Shown here: piece after piece, positions 1 to 12,721 of the stretch
How the letters are laid out: every line of letters begins with the position of its first letter
Numbering within the stretch: the stretch's first letter is position 1
Assembly (NCBI GenBank): GCA_965644295.1
Contig: CBFFRP010000418.1
Location: 62,001-126,000 of the forward strand
From: Paraphysomonas bandaiensis
Lineage: Eukaryota > Chrysophyceae
Reading direction: 5' to 3'
Length of the DNA stretch: 64,000 bases
Position numbers and translations under genes: made by a program
The notes under the pieces: generated by a model
Told to the model about the DNA's origin: nothing
The model's database searches: none
Seen by the model: the letters and a program-made list of their open reading frames with translations, nothing else

Positions 1-2255
1 GTGGCCATTGATGTGTACATCAAGGGTCTACAGAGGGGTGATGCTCTGTGTCGTTCCCGCTTACTGAATCTATTTTCTCTAGTGGGGAGATATGTGTGCA
101 GTTGTTCCAACACTGAGTCTTCAGAAAGGCTGGTGAATATCACCCGACAGGTTACAGCAGTTCCCTCTTGGGTGTTTCTCAAGAACAGTGCACAGATTAT
201 GGCTTTAATCGACCGGCCTGAAGGTGAACTCGCTTTAGCAGTTCTCGAACATATGGCAAGACTTTATCCCCGTGCCCTGTATTATCCTTTTAAAGTGACG
301 TACCCTAACCTGAGCTTGGAGGGACAGACCAAAGCTAAAGTTTTGAGTGGTCTAGTAGCCGACGAGTTAGTTGACAAATTTGTAGAGGCCCTTGGTGGAC
401 TTACTCACCCTGAGTTGAGATGGAGTGATGGGGTCAAGCGGGTGGCTGAGCTCTTCAGACTAAAAAAAGGCAAAGAGGCAGAGGAGTATCATCAAGAATT
501 AGTTGCAGCCACAACTTCTACTGAATGGGAGCTGGTGGGAACGAAAATAGGAGCATATAATATGAGGTTAAAACCATACGATGCTACCTTGTGTGTAAAT
601 TGAGTGACTGTTTTTTATTGCGTCTCAGGTTTGCGCGGTACATGGCGAAGAAACGTGTCGTAGCAGGTACTCGAGGCAGCGGGTCTCAGCGGACTAGTCA
701 GAGCAGGGGACGAGGAAGCTCTAGTAGCTGTAACGTCGGGCTCTCGTCTGGTCTCGTGGATGAGTTGCTCGAAGAGTCTAGGGATCTTTCGAGCGGAGGT
801 CGAGGGTGGTCTATGAGATTTTCATCCGGAAAGGTTCCAGTAACGGAGTTTTCTGAGTGGTTGGCTGATCTGGGTCCTTTATTGCTTTCTATGTCATCAT
901 CCTCCCTTTCTCATCAGATAGAAGTGCCAGGACAATATAGCAACTGTGAGAGAGAACCTATGGTCAACCAACATGCCACAATCCTTTCCGTTGGTCCAGA
1001 GCTACTTGTTATGTCATCCATTCGCAAACCTAAGCGTTTATCTATTTTGAGCAGCACTGGCGAGGAAGTAAAGTTCCTCGTGAAAGGCGGGGAAGATCTA
1101 AGAAATGATGAGAGAATTGAGCAGCTTTTTATGCTCATGAATACTATCGTGACTAGTCATAGGTCGTCAGAGGGAGGACCCTCTGGAGGAAAAAGAGATA
1201 GACTTAGAGCGCGAACGTTTTCTGTTATTCCTATGACTCCAAAAGTAGGAGTATTGGAGTGGGTTCCGAATACTGTCCCCCTCAAAAGCATTGTGTCCGA
1301 GGAAATGGCGCTAGACTCTGACTTTCTCAAGTTAAATCCAGGTTGTTTGAAAACAGGTGCCAAGTCGGTGGACTTATCAAGTATTGTTGCCTCGAAAAAG
1401 AGATTGGACTGGTTAAAGGGTAGTTATCAAGCCAATGACTACCACACTATGTTTGTGAAAGCTAAGGCAGAACATGCTCGTACGCTGTGGAAAAAAATAG
1501 CCCGGACGACACCCCAGGACTATCTTCGACGTAGATTCATCCGCATGTCTCCTTCTCCCGAAGTGTTTCTTACCCTCCGATCAGAGTGTGCGATCTCTCT
1601 TGCTGTCAGCAGTATATTCGGGTACATCCTTGGTATTGGAGACAGGCATCTAGATAACTTACTAATTGACATACGAGCTGGTAGTGTGGTGCAAATAGAC
1701 TTTGGGATATGTTTTGGTATGGGTGCGAGCGTGTTGCCTGTACCAGAATTAATTCCATTTCGACTCACCGGTCAACTTCGGTCACTCTTCACTCCTTTAG
1801 ATGGCACGAATCTTTTGCGACACTATATGGTGGAGACTCTGAGTGGAATTAGAGGGGAGGATGGGAGGAGTGCGCTTTGTAATGCCCTGGAAGTATATGT
1901 GAACGATCCCGTTGTTGACTGGCTGAAAGGGTCAGTCACTAAAGCTGAAATGGAAACTGTACGCGATGATGTTAAGTGGGAGCCAAGAAGGAGGATAGCC
2001 AACGCGATGAGGAAGCTGGAGGGAGTTCATCCAGTAGATCTTTTGATTGAAGACCTCCAATTAAACAACTCTGTGCGGAGATTTGGAAGTCTGGACGCAC
2101 TTGCGCGGATGTTACAAGATGCCGCCACTGGTGGTGTGCGATACAAGAAGGGGATAAAGGTAGATACCAATTCTCAAGTGGATGCTCTCGTGTCTTTGTC
2201 TACCGATCCCAATTTACTTGTTCGGCATTGGTCTGGACTTATGACGTGGATATAA
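1..2255 (+). CDS. PRKDC: DNA-PKcs-like PIKK-family protein kinase, C-terminal part (5' end outside window)
   Basis: Two coding exons, 1-590 and 629-2255, separated by a 38-nt intron (GTGTGT...CTCAG); together they give 738 residues. The first exon resembles the FAT-side helical region. The kinase domain follows: RKPKRLSIL and VKGGEDLRNDERIEQLF (N-lobe, about 1020-1130), the catalytic loop GDRHLDNLL (1639-1665) and the metal-binding DFG in IDFGICFG (1695-1718). The protein ends with a FATC-like tail, DPNLLVRHWSGLMTWI. In the family this kinase acts with Ku at DNA double-strand breaks in nonhomologous end joining. LPVPELIPFRLT after the DFG and the DPNLL...W..W.I ending fit DNA-PKcs better than ATM, ATR, TOR or SMG1. 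All catalytic residues I can check are intact, so it looks active. Most of this large protein lies upstream of base 1. Assignment to PIKK is certain; to DNA-PKcs, likely. Confidence 0.88.
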
Positions 2256-3253
2256 AGTGAGAAGTTTTACATGAGTAATGGTCGGATGTTGTAATTAAGT
2301 TGTAAGCAACAATTCTAGTCTGACGTGTCTCATATTGCAGATTCAGGAAGCACTCATTAATTATTATAAATGATATTTACTCTTACATGTACGTAATAGC
2401 AGAGCAACTCCTACGGTGTACTTGTCTAAGTAATGCCCCCTAAGTAATTCTGTTGAGTTGGAAGGTCAGTGATTTATATTCAGTTTTTCCTATTTGTATG
2501 AAACTATTAGGAGAAAGTTGACTGCGATTCTCCCTACCAGCTCAAGAATATAGAAGTGGTTAACTGTATTGTGAGAACTAAAATGTTATGGTAGCAAAAT
2601 ATTGACCGTACAAGATAGTGATATATTGTATGGAAATGACTGGTAGTTGAGACAACATTAATTTGGCGATAGACAGTGAATGACAAGTTGAGCATAAGTT
2701 TATTATATTTTATCAAAGTTTGACATTACATGAGAAGTATTAACTTAACAACAGAAGGTAAACTTATACTCAATGCTGAGAATTGTAAATTATAATCAAT
2801 ATCTCTTATCACTCATCAATTTCATGGTGTCTCTACTCTCTATTACCACTCATTTCTCGTGCGATTTTACTTTGTCACTACAACTTGCATCGTCACAATA
2901 TTCCGCTTTACCACTATATACTAATCGTCATTCATTCTCGCAGTACGACTAACAAGACTACAACTGTATACTAGTGTAATTTAAACATCTTATTATAACT
3001 ACAGCTTTCAATTGCTCTCTTATAGCAGAACTCAACATATTATACTATATATTTGTAACTCATAATCTCAGCATAGAGTGAAAATCTTGTTCAGTTATGT
3101 TATTTTCTAACAAGCTATATGTCTCGTATTACTAGATATATATTAGCTAAGTTACACTCGCCAGGTAAATATATTCCAACAAAATACTACATACATATAC
3201 ATCCTCACATGCCGCATTGAAAGATCAATTTATCATGGTATTTCTCAAAAATG
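2256..3253. other. AT-rich convergent spacer
   Basis: Tail-to-tail spacer between the PIKK gene and the RBR gene. No convincing coding sequence or RNA gene is seen. About 2590-2690 resembles a stretch near 56570-56650 (shared pattern GTAGTTGAG..AACAT.AATTTGG), so it probably holds an old dispersed repeat. Confidence 0.55.
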
Positions 3254-5147
3254 CTATTCACTATTTGGTAAAATATGTAAAAATGTATTTCTCTCTACTT
3301 CTCCGTCTCCAGTAGATACATTCGTATATGTCACATCATTATCATCTCGGTTTCCACTGTTTACACCGATATTCCCCACACCACTATCGCATCCACCTCC
3401 AGCCTCGACATCCACTTGCTCAATGCGGTCACTCGTGTCTCCAGTATTCACCGCCACATCACTGATGCTGACAGATTGATATGTATGTGCAGTAGACTCG
3501 GGGGGCGGAACAGAAGGAGAGGGGAGCATTATTGAGTTGATGTGGCGTCGAGGTGTCTGTTCCTCTTCATCGTCGTCGTCGCAACTACCATTTTCTACGT
3601 CTATTTGCTGACTACTTATTTGCGTTAGTAGAGATTGTTTATGTGTGTAACATAATTGGCAATAATCAAAATCACACCCTGCACTACATCTCCACCGTCC
3701 TGTGGAGGCACCCGTCCCCGATCTACACCCACCAGGCTCCCGTGAGGCATCACACATCCATGGTGTGCGGGCAGAAGACGGCGTTAACGGGTGGCCACGC
3801 GAGCACAGAACGAGGGACCCATTCGCCCCAGCTGGAGACGGAGAAGACCCCTCAATCGTTGACAGGGCCCTCACCAGCTGGGGAAAAGGGTACATTCCCA
3901 TCTTCATACTGTACAACCGCAGCAATGTCAGCCAACAAAAGAACAATAACCAGAAATTAAATATACATGACATGCACCATACTATACGAAACTAAGGGAA
4001 CCGTACCGGTGAAAAATATAGCACGGGGACACTATGAGTACGAAGACCAGAACCAAAGTGCCGAGTCCGAGGCAGATAGGAAAGACGAGCAAAAGGAAAA
4101 TCCAGAAAAAGCCCCAAACAGTAATACAGTAACCAGCGTGTTCTCTGATCCTGGTTCGCCTCCTCGTTTCAGGGTCAGCTAATGAGCAGGCAACACAGGG
4201 TAAACAAAGAAGAAAAGACACTATAGACGACACGATGGATAGCGGGCCCACTGTGAGAAGCTGTAGAATTGCCAAAAGACGAGCGCAGATATATACACTA
4301 GTAGATGGCTCGACAGCGTCAACCATCTGCGGATAACACCAACAAACATTTATGTTAACAGAATCCACGAAATCGAACTGACCTGCATGTTAGCACAACC
4401 AAAGATGTTCCACCACTGGTAGTGCGTGGGAAAAACGGCGTCATCGACTCTCTTGCCACAGAGCCAGCAGAAAGATACCTCACATGACGGACATTTCATG
4501 TGATTACACCCTTCGCTTTTACATACAGCTATTCCACACCCTGGACAAGGCTTGCTTATAATGCTGATCAATTCAGAGTTCACCCGTGTCTCGTCTTGGG
4601 TACTGGCCTCATAGTCTGAGCACGAGATATCAGGAGGGTGTGCAAGTGCGTGAGAGAAACAGTACACCCCCCCACATCCATCGCATACCATACTAGGTGA
4701 CTGAGAAGACCCTATCTGTAAGTGCTGACAATGCGGACATTCCCTCGCTCCAGAATTGGATTTAAGAAAATGAAATCTGTCAAACTTCTCTCTCATCTCA
4801 TGTTTCTCACTAAGAATATCTCGTACAACATCAACAGGTATAACAGCATTACATATACATTCATTTTTATCAGAATTAATCACATAATCATCAATATGAA
4901 AGCATTTGATGTGTACTTTTCCTTCGATTATATTCGATTCTACATACGCTTCTAAACATAGACGACAATACGTGTGTTGACAGGGTAGCTTATAGCCGCC
5001 AGAGGAGACTTCAGAATAGCATATCAAACAAAAAAATGAATCTGCTATATGAGAATTACTGGATGGATAAGAATCTTTTTCTTCTGATTGTGTAGTAGAA
5101 GAGAAACGAGTGGCATGAGATGGAGGAGGAGGGGAGGGGGATAGCAT
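3254..5147 (-). CDS. Membrane-anchored RBR (RING-between-RING) E3 ubiquitin ligase with C-terminal zinc finger
   Basis: Three exons on the minus strand: 5147-4383, 4326-4007 and 3908-3254, with introns of 56 and 98 nt; predicted 579 aa. RING1 begins at Cys40/Cys43 (CLIC, then CQHTYCRLC). An IBR-like Cys/His block follows. RING2 is CPGCGIAVCKSEGCNHMKC followed by CEVSFCWLC. The Cys of GCNHM, about residue 213, aligns with the catalytic thioester cysteine of RBR ligases, so the enzyme is probably active. Exon 2 encodes two long hydrophobic stretches separated by a basic loop (ETRRRTRIRE), resembling the RNF19/RNF144 membrane architecture. Exon 3 adds an acidic/serine-rich tail with an unusual finger: CSRGHPLTPSSARTPWMCD, then WRCSAGCDFDYCQLC, similar to ZZ/C1-like fingers. 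The start is the first ATG, after G-rich upstream DNA. Substrate unknown. Confidence 0.88.
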
Positions 5148-5940
5148 GGATGGAGGGGGTTAGGGGGGTTAAGAAGGGGTTAGGAGTGATGGGAGAGGGT
5201 GGGGTAGTATGAGAAGATAGAGTTTCGTGAGTTTGATTAGAGGGTTTGATGAGAGGGATTGAGATTATTGTGGGATGAGATGTGTGTGTATATGCCTGTG
5301 TGTGTATATGCCTGTGTGTGTATGAGGATCTACGTATAGGTGTATGTGTGTATGTATGTATGTAGAGGAGTGTGTACGTGTGTAGAGAGATGATGGTGTT
5401 CGGGTACCGTACGAGACCACTTCGTACTGCCCCATATCCATATCTACATACGTATACAGCACCTCACTACACAGCAGTGGAGGTATACAGAGATAGCCAG
5501 TAGTGGATCACACTGTGCTCTGACTGGAGGTGGACATAAAGGAGTGAATGTACGGCAAGTGTACAAGACGGACATCTGCCCGATACGGGATGACAAAAAA
5601 AAACAAACAACCCGTCCAATCATTCCTCTATATATACATACGTCCAGTCCACATGCATGTTAGATGCGTATAGTAACCAGTAGCATTACAACCAAACAAT
5701 GACAAGAACATTACAATGAAATACTCACTCCAAGTATATCCATCATGCATGAACGATTGCATAGAAGTCAGTCGTATTACTGTCTATAATCAACTGCAGT
5801 TAACCACCCTAATAGAGCCGTATACACACCTGTATAAGAAGCCCCTCCAATCTAGTCATATAAACAGACATACACACCCACTACACACATACACACACCT
5901 CATACAATCAAATAATCTCCTTAATCACTACAAATTTTAT
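5148..5940. promoter_or_regulatory. Upstream region of the RBR gene with G-rich and CA/TG repeats
   Basis: Just upstream of the RBR start lies a G-run-rich stretch (5150-5210, GGGGTTAGGGGGGTTAAG type), then TG/CA microsatellite (5280-5360) and ACAGCAGTG at 5470-5478. That last is one of the motif copies seen upstream of most genes here. A run of nine A at about 5595 follows. No gene is convincing; short ORFs here are microsatellite translations. Confidence 0.4.
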
Positions 5941-8900
5941 CGTCATTGATGAAGTAATAGGAGCGCTTGTCTACCAGTCCTGTTAGTACCTCAGGTAGCT
6001 CACAGCACTATTTATTTATGTATAGTTGAGAAGCCTGTGAAATGTCACATGCACGCCAGAAATTAAGCCGGCACTACTCACATTTCCATGTGGGTACTCC
6101 GATCCGTCTTTCGGGGCGAGTGAGGGGAGGGGGGAGCCCCGGTGCGACTAGCCCTGGCAATATTACCCCTTAACTGGGACTGTATCTTGTCTGCCTTATG
6201 ACCTTGTATAGTGGTTTTATGGCCTTAGATACAATACATATATACCACACTTATATTCACGTTTACACAACTTCACGTCTCTTTTATTTCCATAATGATT
6301 TATGAACACACAGGTATTGGTACATGACGTCCGGGACTAAATGATATTCATCGTATTGCTATCGGTGATTGTTTGAATTTTCGTCATTGATGAAGTAATA
6401 GGAGCGCTTGTCTACCAGTCCTGTTAGTACCTCAGGTAGCTCACAGCACTATTTATATATGTATAGTTGAGAAGCCTGTGAAATGTCACATGCACGCCAG
6501 AAATTAAGCCGGCACTACTCACATTTCCATGTGGGTACTCCGATCCGTCTTTCGGGGCGAGTGAGGGGAGGGGGGAGCCCCGGTGCGACTAGCCCTGGCA
6601 ATATTACCCCTTAACTGGGACTGTATCTTGTCTGCCTTATGACCTTGTATAGTGGTTTTATGGCCTTAGATACAATACATATATACCACACTTATATTCA
6701 CGTTTACACAACTTCACGTCTCTTTTATTTCCATAATGATTTATGAACACACAGGTATTGGTACATGACGTCCGGGACTAAATGATATTCATCGTATTGC
6801 TATCGGTGATTGTTTGAATTTTCGTCATTGATGAAGTAATAGGAGCGCTTGTCTACCAGTCCTGTTAGTACCTCAGGTAGCTCACAGCACTATTTATTTA
6901 TGTATAGTTGAGAAGCCTGTGAAATGTCACATGCACGCCAGAAATTAAGCCGGCACTACTCACATTTCCATGTGGGTACTCCGATCCGTCTTTCGGGGCG
7001 AGTGAGGGGAGGGGGGAGCCCCGGTGCGACTAGCCCTGGCAATATTACCCCTTAACTGGGACTGTATCTTGTCTGCCTTATGACCTTGTATAGTGGTTTT
7101 ATGGCCTTAGATACAATACATATATACCACACTTATATTCACGTTTACACAACTTCACGTCTCTTTTATTTCCATAATGATTTATGAACACACAGGTATT
7201 GGTACATGACGTCCGGGACTAAATGATATTCATCGTATTGCTATCGGTGATTGTTTGAATTTTCGTCATTGATGAAGTAATAGGAGCGCTTGTCTACCAG
7301 TCCTGTTAGTACCTCAGGTAGCTCACAGCACTATTTATTTATGTATAGTTGAGAAGCCTGTGAAATGTCACATGCACGCCAGAAATTAAGCCGGCACTAC
7401 TCACATTTCCATGTGGGTACTCCGATCCGTCTTTCGGGGCGAGTGAGGGGAGGGGGGAGCCCCGGTGCGACTAGCCCTGGCAATATTACCCCTTAACTGG
7501 GACTGTATCTTGTCTGCCTTATGACCTTGTATAGTGGTTTTATGGCCTTAGATACAATACATATATACCACACTTATATTCACGTTTACACAACTTCACG
7601 TCTCTTTTATTTCCATAATGATTTATGAACACACAGGTATTGGTACATGACGTCCGGGACTAAATGATATTCATCGTATTGCTATCGGTGATTGTTTGAA
7701 TTTTCGTCATTGATGAAGTAATAGGAGCGCTTGTCTACCAGTCCTGTTAGTACCTCAGGTAGCTCACAGCACTATTTATTTATGTATAGTTGAGAAGCCT
7801 GTGAAATGTCACATGCACGCCAGAAATTAAGCCGGCACTACTCACATTTCCATGTGGGTACTCCGATCCGTCTTTCGGGGCGAGTGAGGGGAGGGGGGAG
7901 CCCCGGTGCGACTAGCCCTGGCAATATTACCCCTTAACTGGGACTGTATCTTGTCTGCCTTATGACCTTGTATAGTGGTTTTATGGCCTTAGATACAATA
8001 CATATATACCACACTTATATTCACGTTTACACAACTTCACGTCTCTTTTATTTCCATAATGATTTATGAACACACAGGTATTGGTACATGACGTCCGGGA
8101 CTAAATGATATTCATCGTATTGCTATCGGTGATTGTTTGAATTTTCGTCATTGATGAAGTAATAGGAGCGCTTGTCTACCAGTCCTGTTAGTACCTCAGG
8201 TAGCTCACAGCACTATTTATTTATGTATAGTTGAGAAGCCTGTGAAATGTCACATGCACGCCAGAAATTAAGCCGGCACTACTCACATTTCCATGTGGGT
8301 ACTCCGATCCGTCTTTCGGGGCGAGTGAGGGGAGGGGGGAGCCCCGGTGCGACTAGCCCTGGCAATATTACCCCTTAACTGGGACTGTATCTTGTCTGCC
8401 TTATGACCTTGTATAGTGGTTTTATGGCCTTAGATACAATACATATATACCACACTTATATTCACGTTTACACAACTTCACGTCTCTTTTATTTCCATAA
8501 TGATTTATGAACACACAGGTATTGGTACATGACGTCCGGGACTAAATGATATTCATCGTATTGCTATCGGTGATTGTTTGAATTTTCGTCATTGATGAAG
8601 TAATAGGAGCGCTTGTCTACCAGTCCTGTTAGTACCTCAGGTAGCTCACAGCACTATTTATTTATGTATAGTTGAGAAGCCTGTGAAATGTCACATGCAC
8701 GCCAGAAATTAAGCCGGCACTACTCACATTTCCATGTGGGTACTCCGATCCGTCTTTCGGGGCGAGTGAGGGGAGGGGGGAGCCCCGGTGCGACTAGCCC
8801 TGGCAATATTACCCCTTAACTGGGACTGTATCTTGTCTGCCTTATGACCTTGTATAGTGGTTTTATGGCCTTAGATACAATACATATATACCACACTTAT

Positions 8901-11900
8901 ATTCACGTTTACACAACTTCACGTCTCTTTTATTTCCATAATGATTTATGAACACACAGGTATTGGTACATGACGTCCGGGACTAAATGATATTCATCGT
9001 ATTGCTATCGGTGATTGTTTGAATTTTCGTCATTGATGAAGTAATAGGAGCGCTTGTCTACCAGTCCTGTTAGTACCTCAGGTAGCTCACAGCACTATTT
9101 ATTTATGTATAGTTGAGAAGCCTGTGAAATGTCACATGCACGCCAGAAATTAAGCCGGCACTACTCACATTTCCATGTGGGTACTCCGATCCGTCTTTCG
9201 GGGCGAGTGAGGGGAGGGGGGAGCCCCGGTGCGACTAGCCCTGGCAATATTACCCCTTAACTGGGACTGTATCTTGTCTGCCTTATGACCTTGTATAGTG
9301 GTTTTATGGCCTTAGATACAATACATATATACCACACTTATATTCACGTTTACACAACTTCACGTCTCTTTTATTTCCATAATGATTTATGAACACACAG
9401 GTATTGGTACATGACGTCCGGGACTAAATGATATTCATCGTATTGCTATCGGTGATTGTTTGAATTTTCGTCATTGATGAAGTAATAGGAGCGCTTGTCT
9501 ACCAGTCCTGTTAGTACCTCAGGTAGCTCACAGCACTATTTATTTATGTATAGTTGAGAAGCCTGTGAAATGTCACATGCACGCCAGAAATTAAGCCGGC
9601 ACTACTCACATTTCCATGTGGGTACTCCGATCCGTCTTTCGGGGCGAGTGAGGGGAGGGGGGAGCCCCGGTGCGACTAGCCCTGGCAATATTACCCCTTA
9701 ACTGGGACTGTATCTTGTCTGCCTTATGACCTTGTATAGTGGTTTTATGGCCTTAGATACAATACATATATACCACACTTATATTCACGTTTACACAACT
9801 TCACGTCTCTTTTATTTCCATAATGATTTATGAACACACAGGTATTGGTACATGACGTCCGGGACTAAATGATATTCATCGTATTGCTATCGGTGATTGT
9901 TTGAATTTTCGTCATTGATGAAGTAATAGGAGCGCTTGTCTACTAGTCCTGTTAGTACCTCAGGTAGCTCACAGCACTATTTATTTATGTATAGTTGAGA
10001 AGCCTGTGAAATGTCACATGCACGCCAGAAATTAAGCCGGCACTACTCACATTTCCATGTGGGTACTCCGATCCGTCTTTCGGGGCGAGTGAGGGGAGGG
10101 GGGAGCCCCGGTGCGACTAGCCCTGGCAATATTACCCCTTAACTGGGACTGTATCTTGTCTGCCTTATGACCTTGTATAGTGGTTTTATGGCCTTAGATA
10201 CAATACATATATACCACACTTATATTCACGTTTACACAACTTCACGTCTCTTTTATTTCCATAATGATTTATGAACACACAGGTATTGGTACATGACGTC
10301 CGGGACTAAATGATATTCATCGTATTGCTATCGGTGATTGTTTGAATTTTCGTCATTGATGAAGTAATAGGAGCGCTTGTCTACCAGTCCTGTTAGTACC
10401 TCAGGTAGCTCACAGCACTATTTATTTATGTATAGTTGAGAAGCCTGTGAAATGTCACATGCACGCCAGAAATTAAGCCGGCACTACTCACATTTCCATG
10501 TGGGTACTCCGATCCGTCTTTCGGGGCGAGTGAGGGGAGGGGGGAGCCCCGGTGCGACTAGCCCTGGCAATATTACCCCTTAACTGGGACTGTATCTTGT
10601 CTGCCTTATGACCTTGTATAGTGGTTTTATGGCCTTAGATACAATACATATATACCACACTTATATTCACGTTTACACAACTTCACGTCTCTTTTATTTC
10701 CATAATGATTTATGAACACACAGGTATTGGTACATGACGTCCGGGACTAAATGATATTCATCGTATTGCTATCGGTGATTGTTTGAATTTTCGTCATTGA
10801 TGAAGTAATAGGAGCGCTTGTCTACTAGTCCTGTTAGTACCTCAGGTAGCTCACAGCACTATTTATTTATGTATAGTTGAGAAGCCTGTGAAATGTCACA
10901 TGCACGCCAGAAATTAAGCCGGCACTACTCACATTTCCATGTGGGTACTCCGATCCGTCTTTCGGGGCGAGTGAGGGGAGGGGGGAGCCCCGGTGCGACT
11001 AGCCCTGGCAATATTACCCCTTAACTGGGACTGTATCTTGTCTGCCTTATGACCTTGTATAGTGGTTTTATGGCCTTAGATATAATACATATATACCACA
11101 CTTATATTCACGTTTACACAACTTCACGTCTCTTTTATTTCCATAATGATTTATGAACACACAGGTATTGGTACATGACGTCCGGGACTAAATGATATTC
11201 ATCGTATTGCTATCGGTGATTGTTTGAATTTTCGTCATTGATGAAGTAATAGGAGCGCTTGTCTACCAGTCCTGTTAGTACCTCAGGTAGCTCACAGCAC
11301 TATTTATTTATGTATAGTTGAGAAGCCTGTGAAATGTCACATGCACGCCAGAAATTAAGCCGGCACTACTCACATTTCCATGTGGGTACTCCGATCCGTC
11401 TTTCGGGGCGAGTGAGGGGAGGGGGGAGCCCCGGTGCGACTAGCCCTGGCAATATTACCCCTTAACTGGGACTGTATCTTGTCTGCCTTATGACCTTGTA
11501 TAGTGGTTTTATGGCCTTAGATACAATACATATATACCACACTTATATTCACGTTTACACAACTTCACGTCTCTTTTATTTCCATAATGATTTATGAACA
11601 CACAGGTATTGGTACATGACGTCCGGGACTAAATGATATTCATCGTATTGCTATCGGTGAAAGTTTGAATTTTCGTCATTGATGAAGTAATAGGAGCGCT
11701 TGTCTACTAGTCCTGTTAGTACCTCAGGTAGCTCACAGCACTATTTATTTATGTATAGTTGAGAAGCCTGTGAAATGTCACATGCACGCCAGAAATTAAG
11801 CCGGCACTACTCACATTTCCATGTGGGTACTCCGATCCGTCTTTCGGGGCGAGTGAGGGGAGGGGGGAGCCCCGGTGCGACTAGCCCTGGCAATATTACC

Positions 11901-12721
11901 CCTTAACTGGGACTGTATCTTGTCTGCCTTATGACCTTGTATAGTGGTTTTATGGCCTTAGATATAATACATATATACCACACTTATATTCACGTTTACA
12001 CAACTTCACGTCTCTTTTATTTCCATAATGATTTATGAACACACAGGTATTGGTACATGACGTCCGGGACTAAATGATATTCATCGTATTGCTATCGGTG
12101 ATTGTTTGAATTTTCGTCATTGATGAAGTAATAGGAGCGCTTGTCTACCAGTCCTGTTAGTACCTCAGGTAGCTCACAGCACTATTTATTTATGTATAGT
12201 TGAGAAGCCTGTGAAATGTCACATGCACGCCAGAAATTAAGCCGGCACTACTCACATTTCCATGTGGGTACTCCGATCCGTCTTTCGGGGCGAGTGAGGG
12301 GAGGGGGGAGCCCCGGTGCGACTAGCCCTGGCAATATTACCCCTTAACTGGGACTGTATCTTGTCTGCCTTATGACCTTGTATAGTGGTTTTATGGCCTT
12401 AGATATAATACATATATACCACACTTATATTCACGTTTACACAACTTCACGTCTCTTTTATTTCCATAATGATTTATGAACACACAGGTATTGGTACATG
12501 ACGTCCGGGACTAAATGATATTCATCGTATTGCTATCGGTGATTGTTTGAATTTTCGTCATTGATGAAGTAATAGGAGCGCTTGTCTACCAGTCCTGTTA
12601 GTACCTCAGGTAGCTCACAGCACTATTTATTTATGTATAGTTGAGAAGCCTGTGAAATGTCACATGCACGCCAGAAATTAATCCGGATATTCATCGTATT
12701 GCTGTCGGTGATTGTTTGAAT
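5941..12721. repeat. 441-bp tandem repeat array: 15 full units plus a truncated 16th
   Basis: Units start at 5941, 6382, 6823, 7264, 7705, 8146, 8587, 9028, 9469, 9910, 10351, 10792, 11233, 11674 and 12115, with the final partial unit at 12556. The spacing is exactly 441 bp. Copies differ by only a few bases. The last unit runs to about 12680, loses roughly 280 bp internally, and ends with the terminal part of the unit at about 12721. Each unit has an AT-rich half and a GC-rich core with a short CACAT-TTCC-ATGTG hairpin and a G-run tract (GGGGCGAGTGAGGGGAGGGG, possible G-quadruplex). No frame is open across a unit, so it is non-coding. I do not recognise rRNA, tRNA or a spliceosomal snRNA in either orientation. 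It may be a satellite or a repeated small-RNA gene. Confidence 0.97.

Noticed and set aside
3553-4182. Plus-strand ORFs opposite the RBR gene
   Set aside because: Shadows; the minus frame contains the conserved zinc ligands and membrane helices across two introns.
5150-5210. GGGGTTAGGGGGGTTA as a telomere or interstitial telomere
   Set aside because: Runs are irregular, short and lie directly upstream of a gene; no regular repeat unit.
5941-6381. 5S rRNA within the 441-bp unit (CCTGTTAGTAC resembles part of the 5S internal promoter)
   Set aside because: Only an 11-base resemblance; the rest of the 5S sequence and its pairing stems are absent on both strands.
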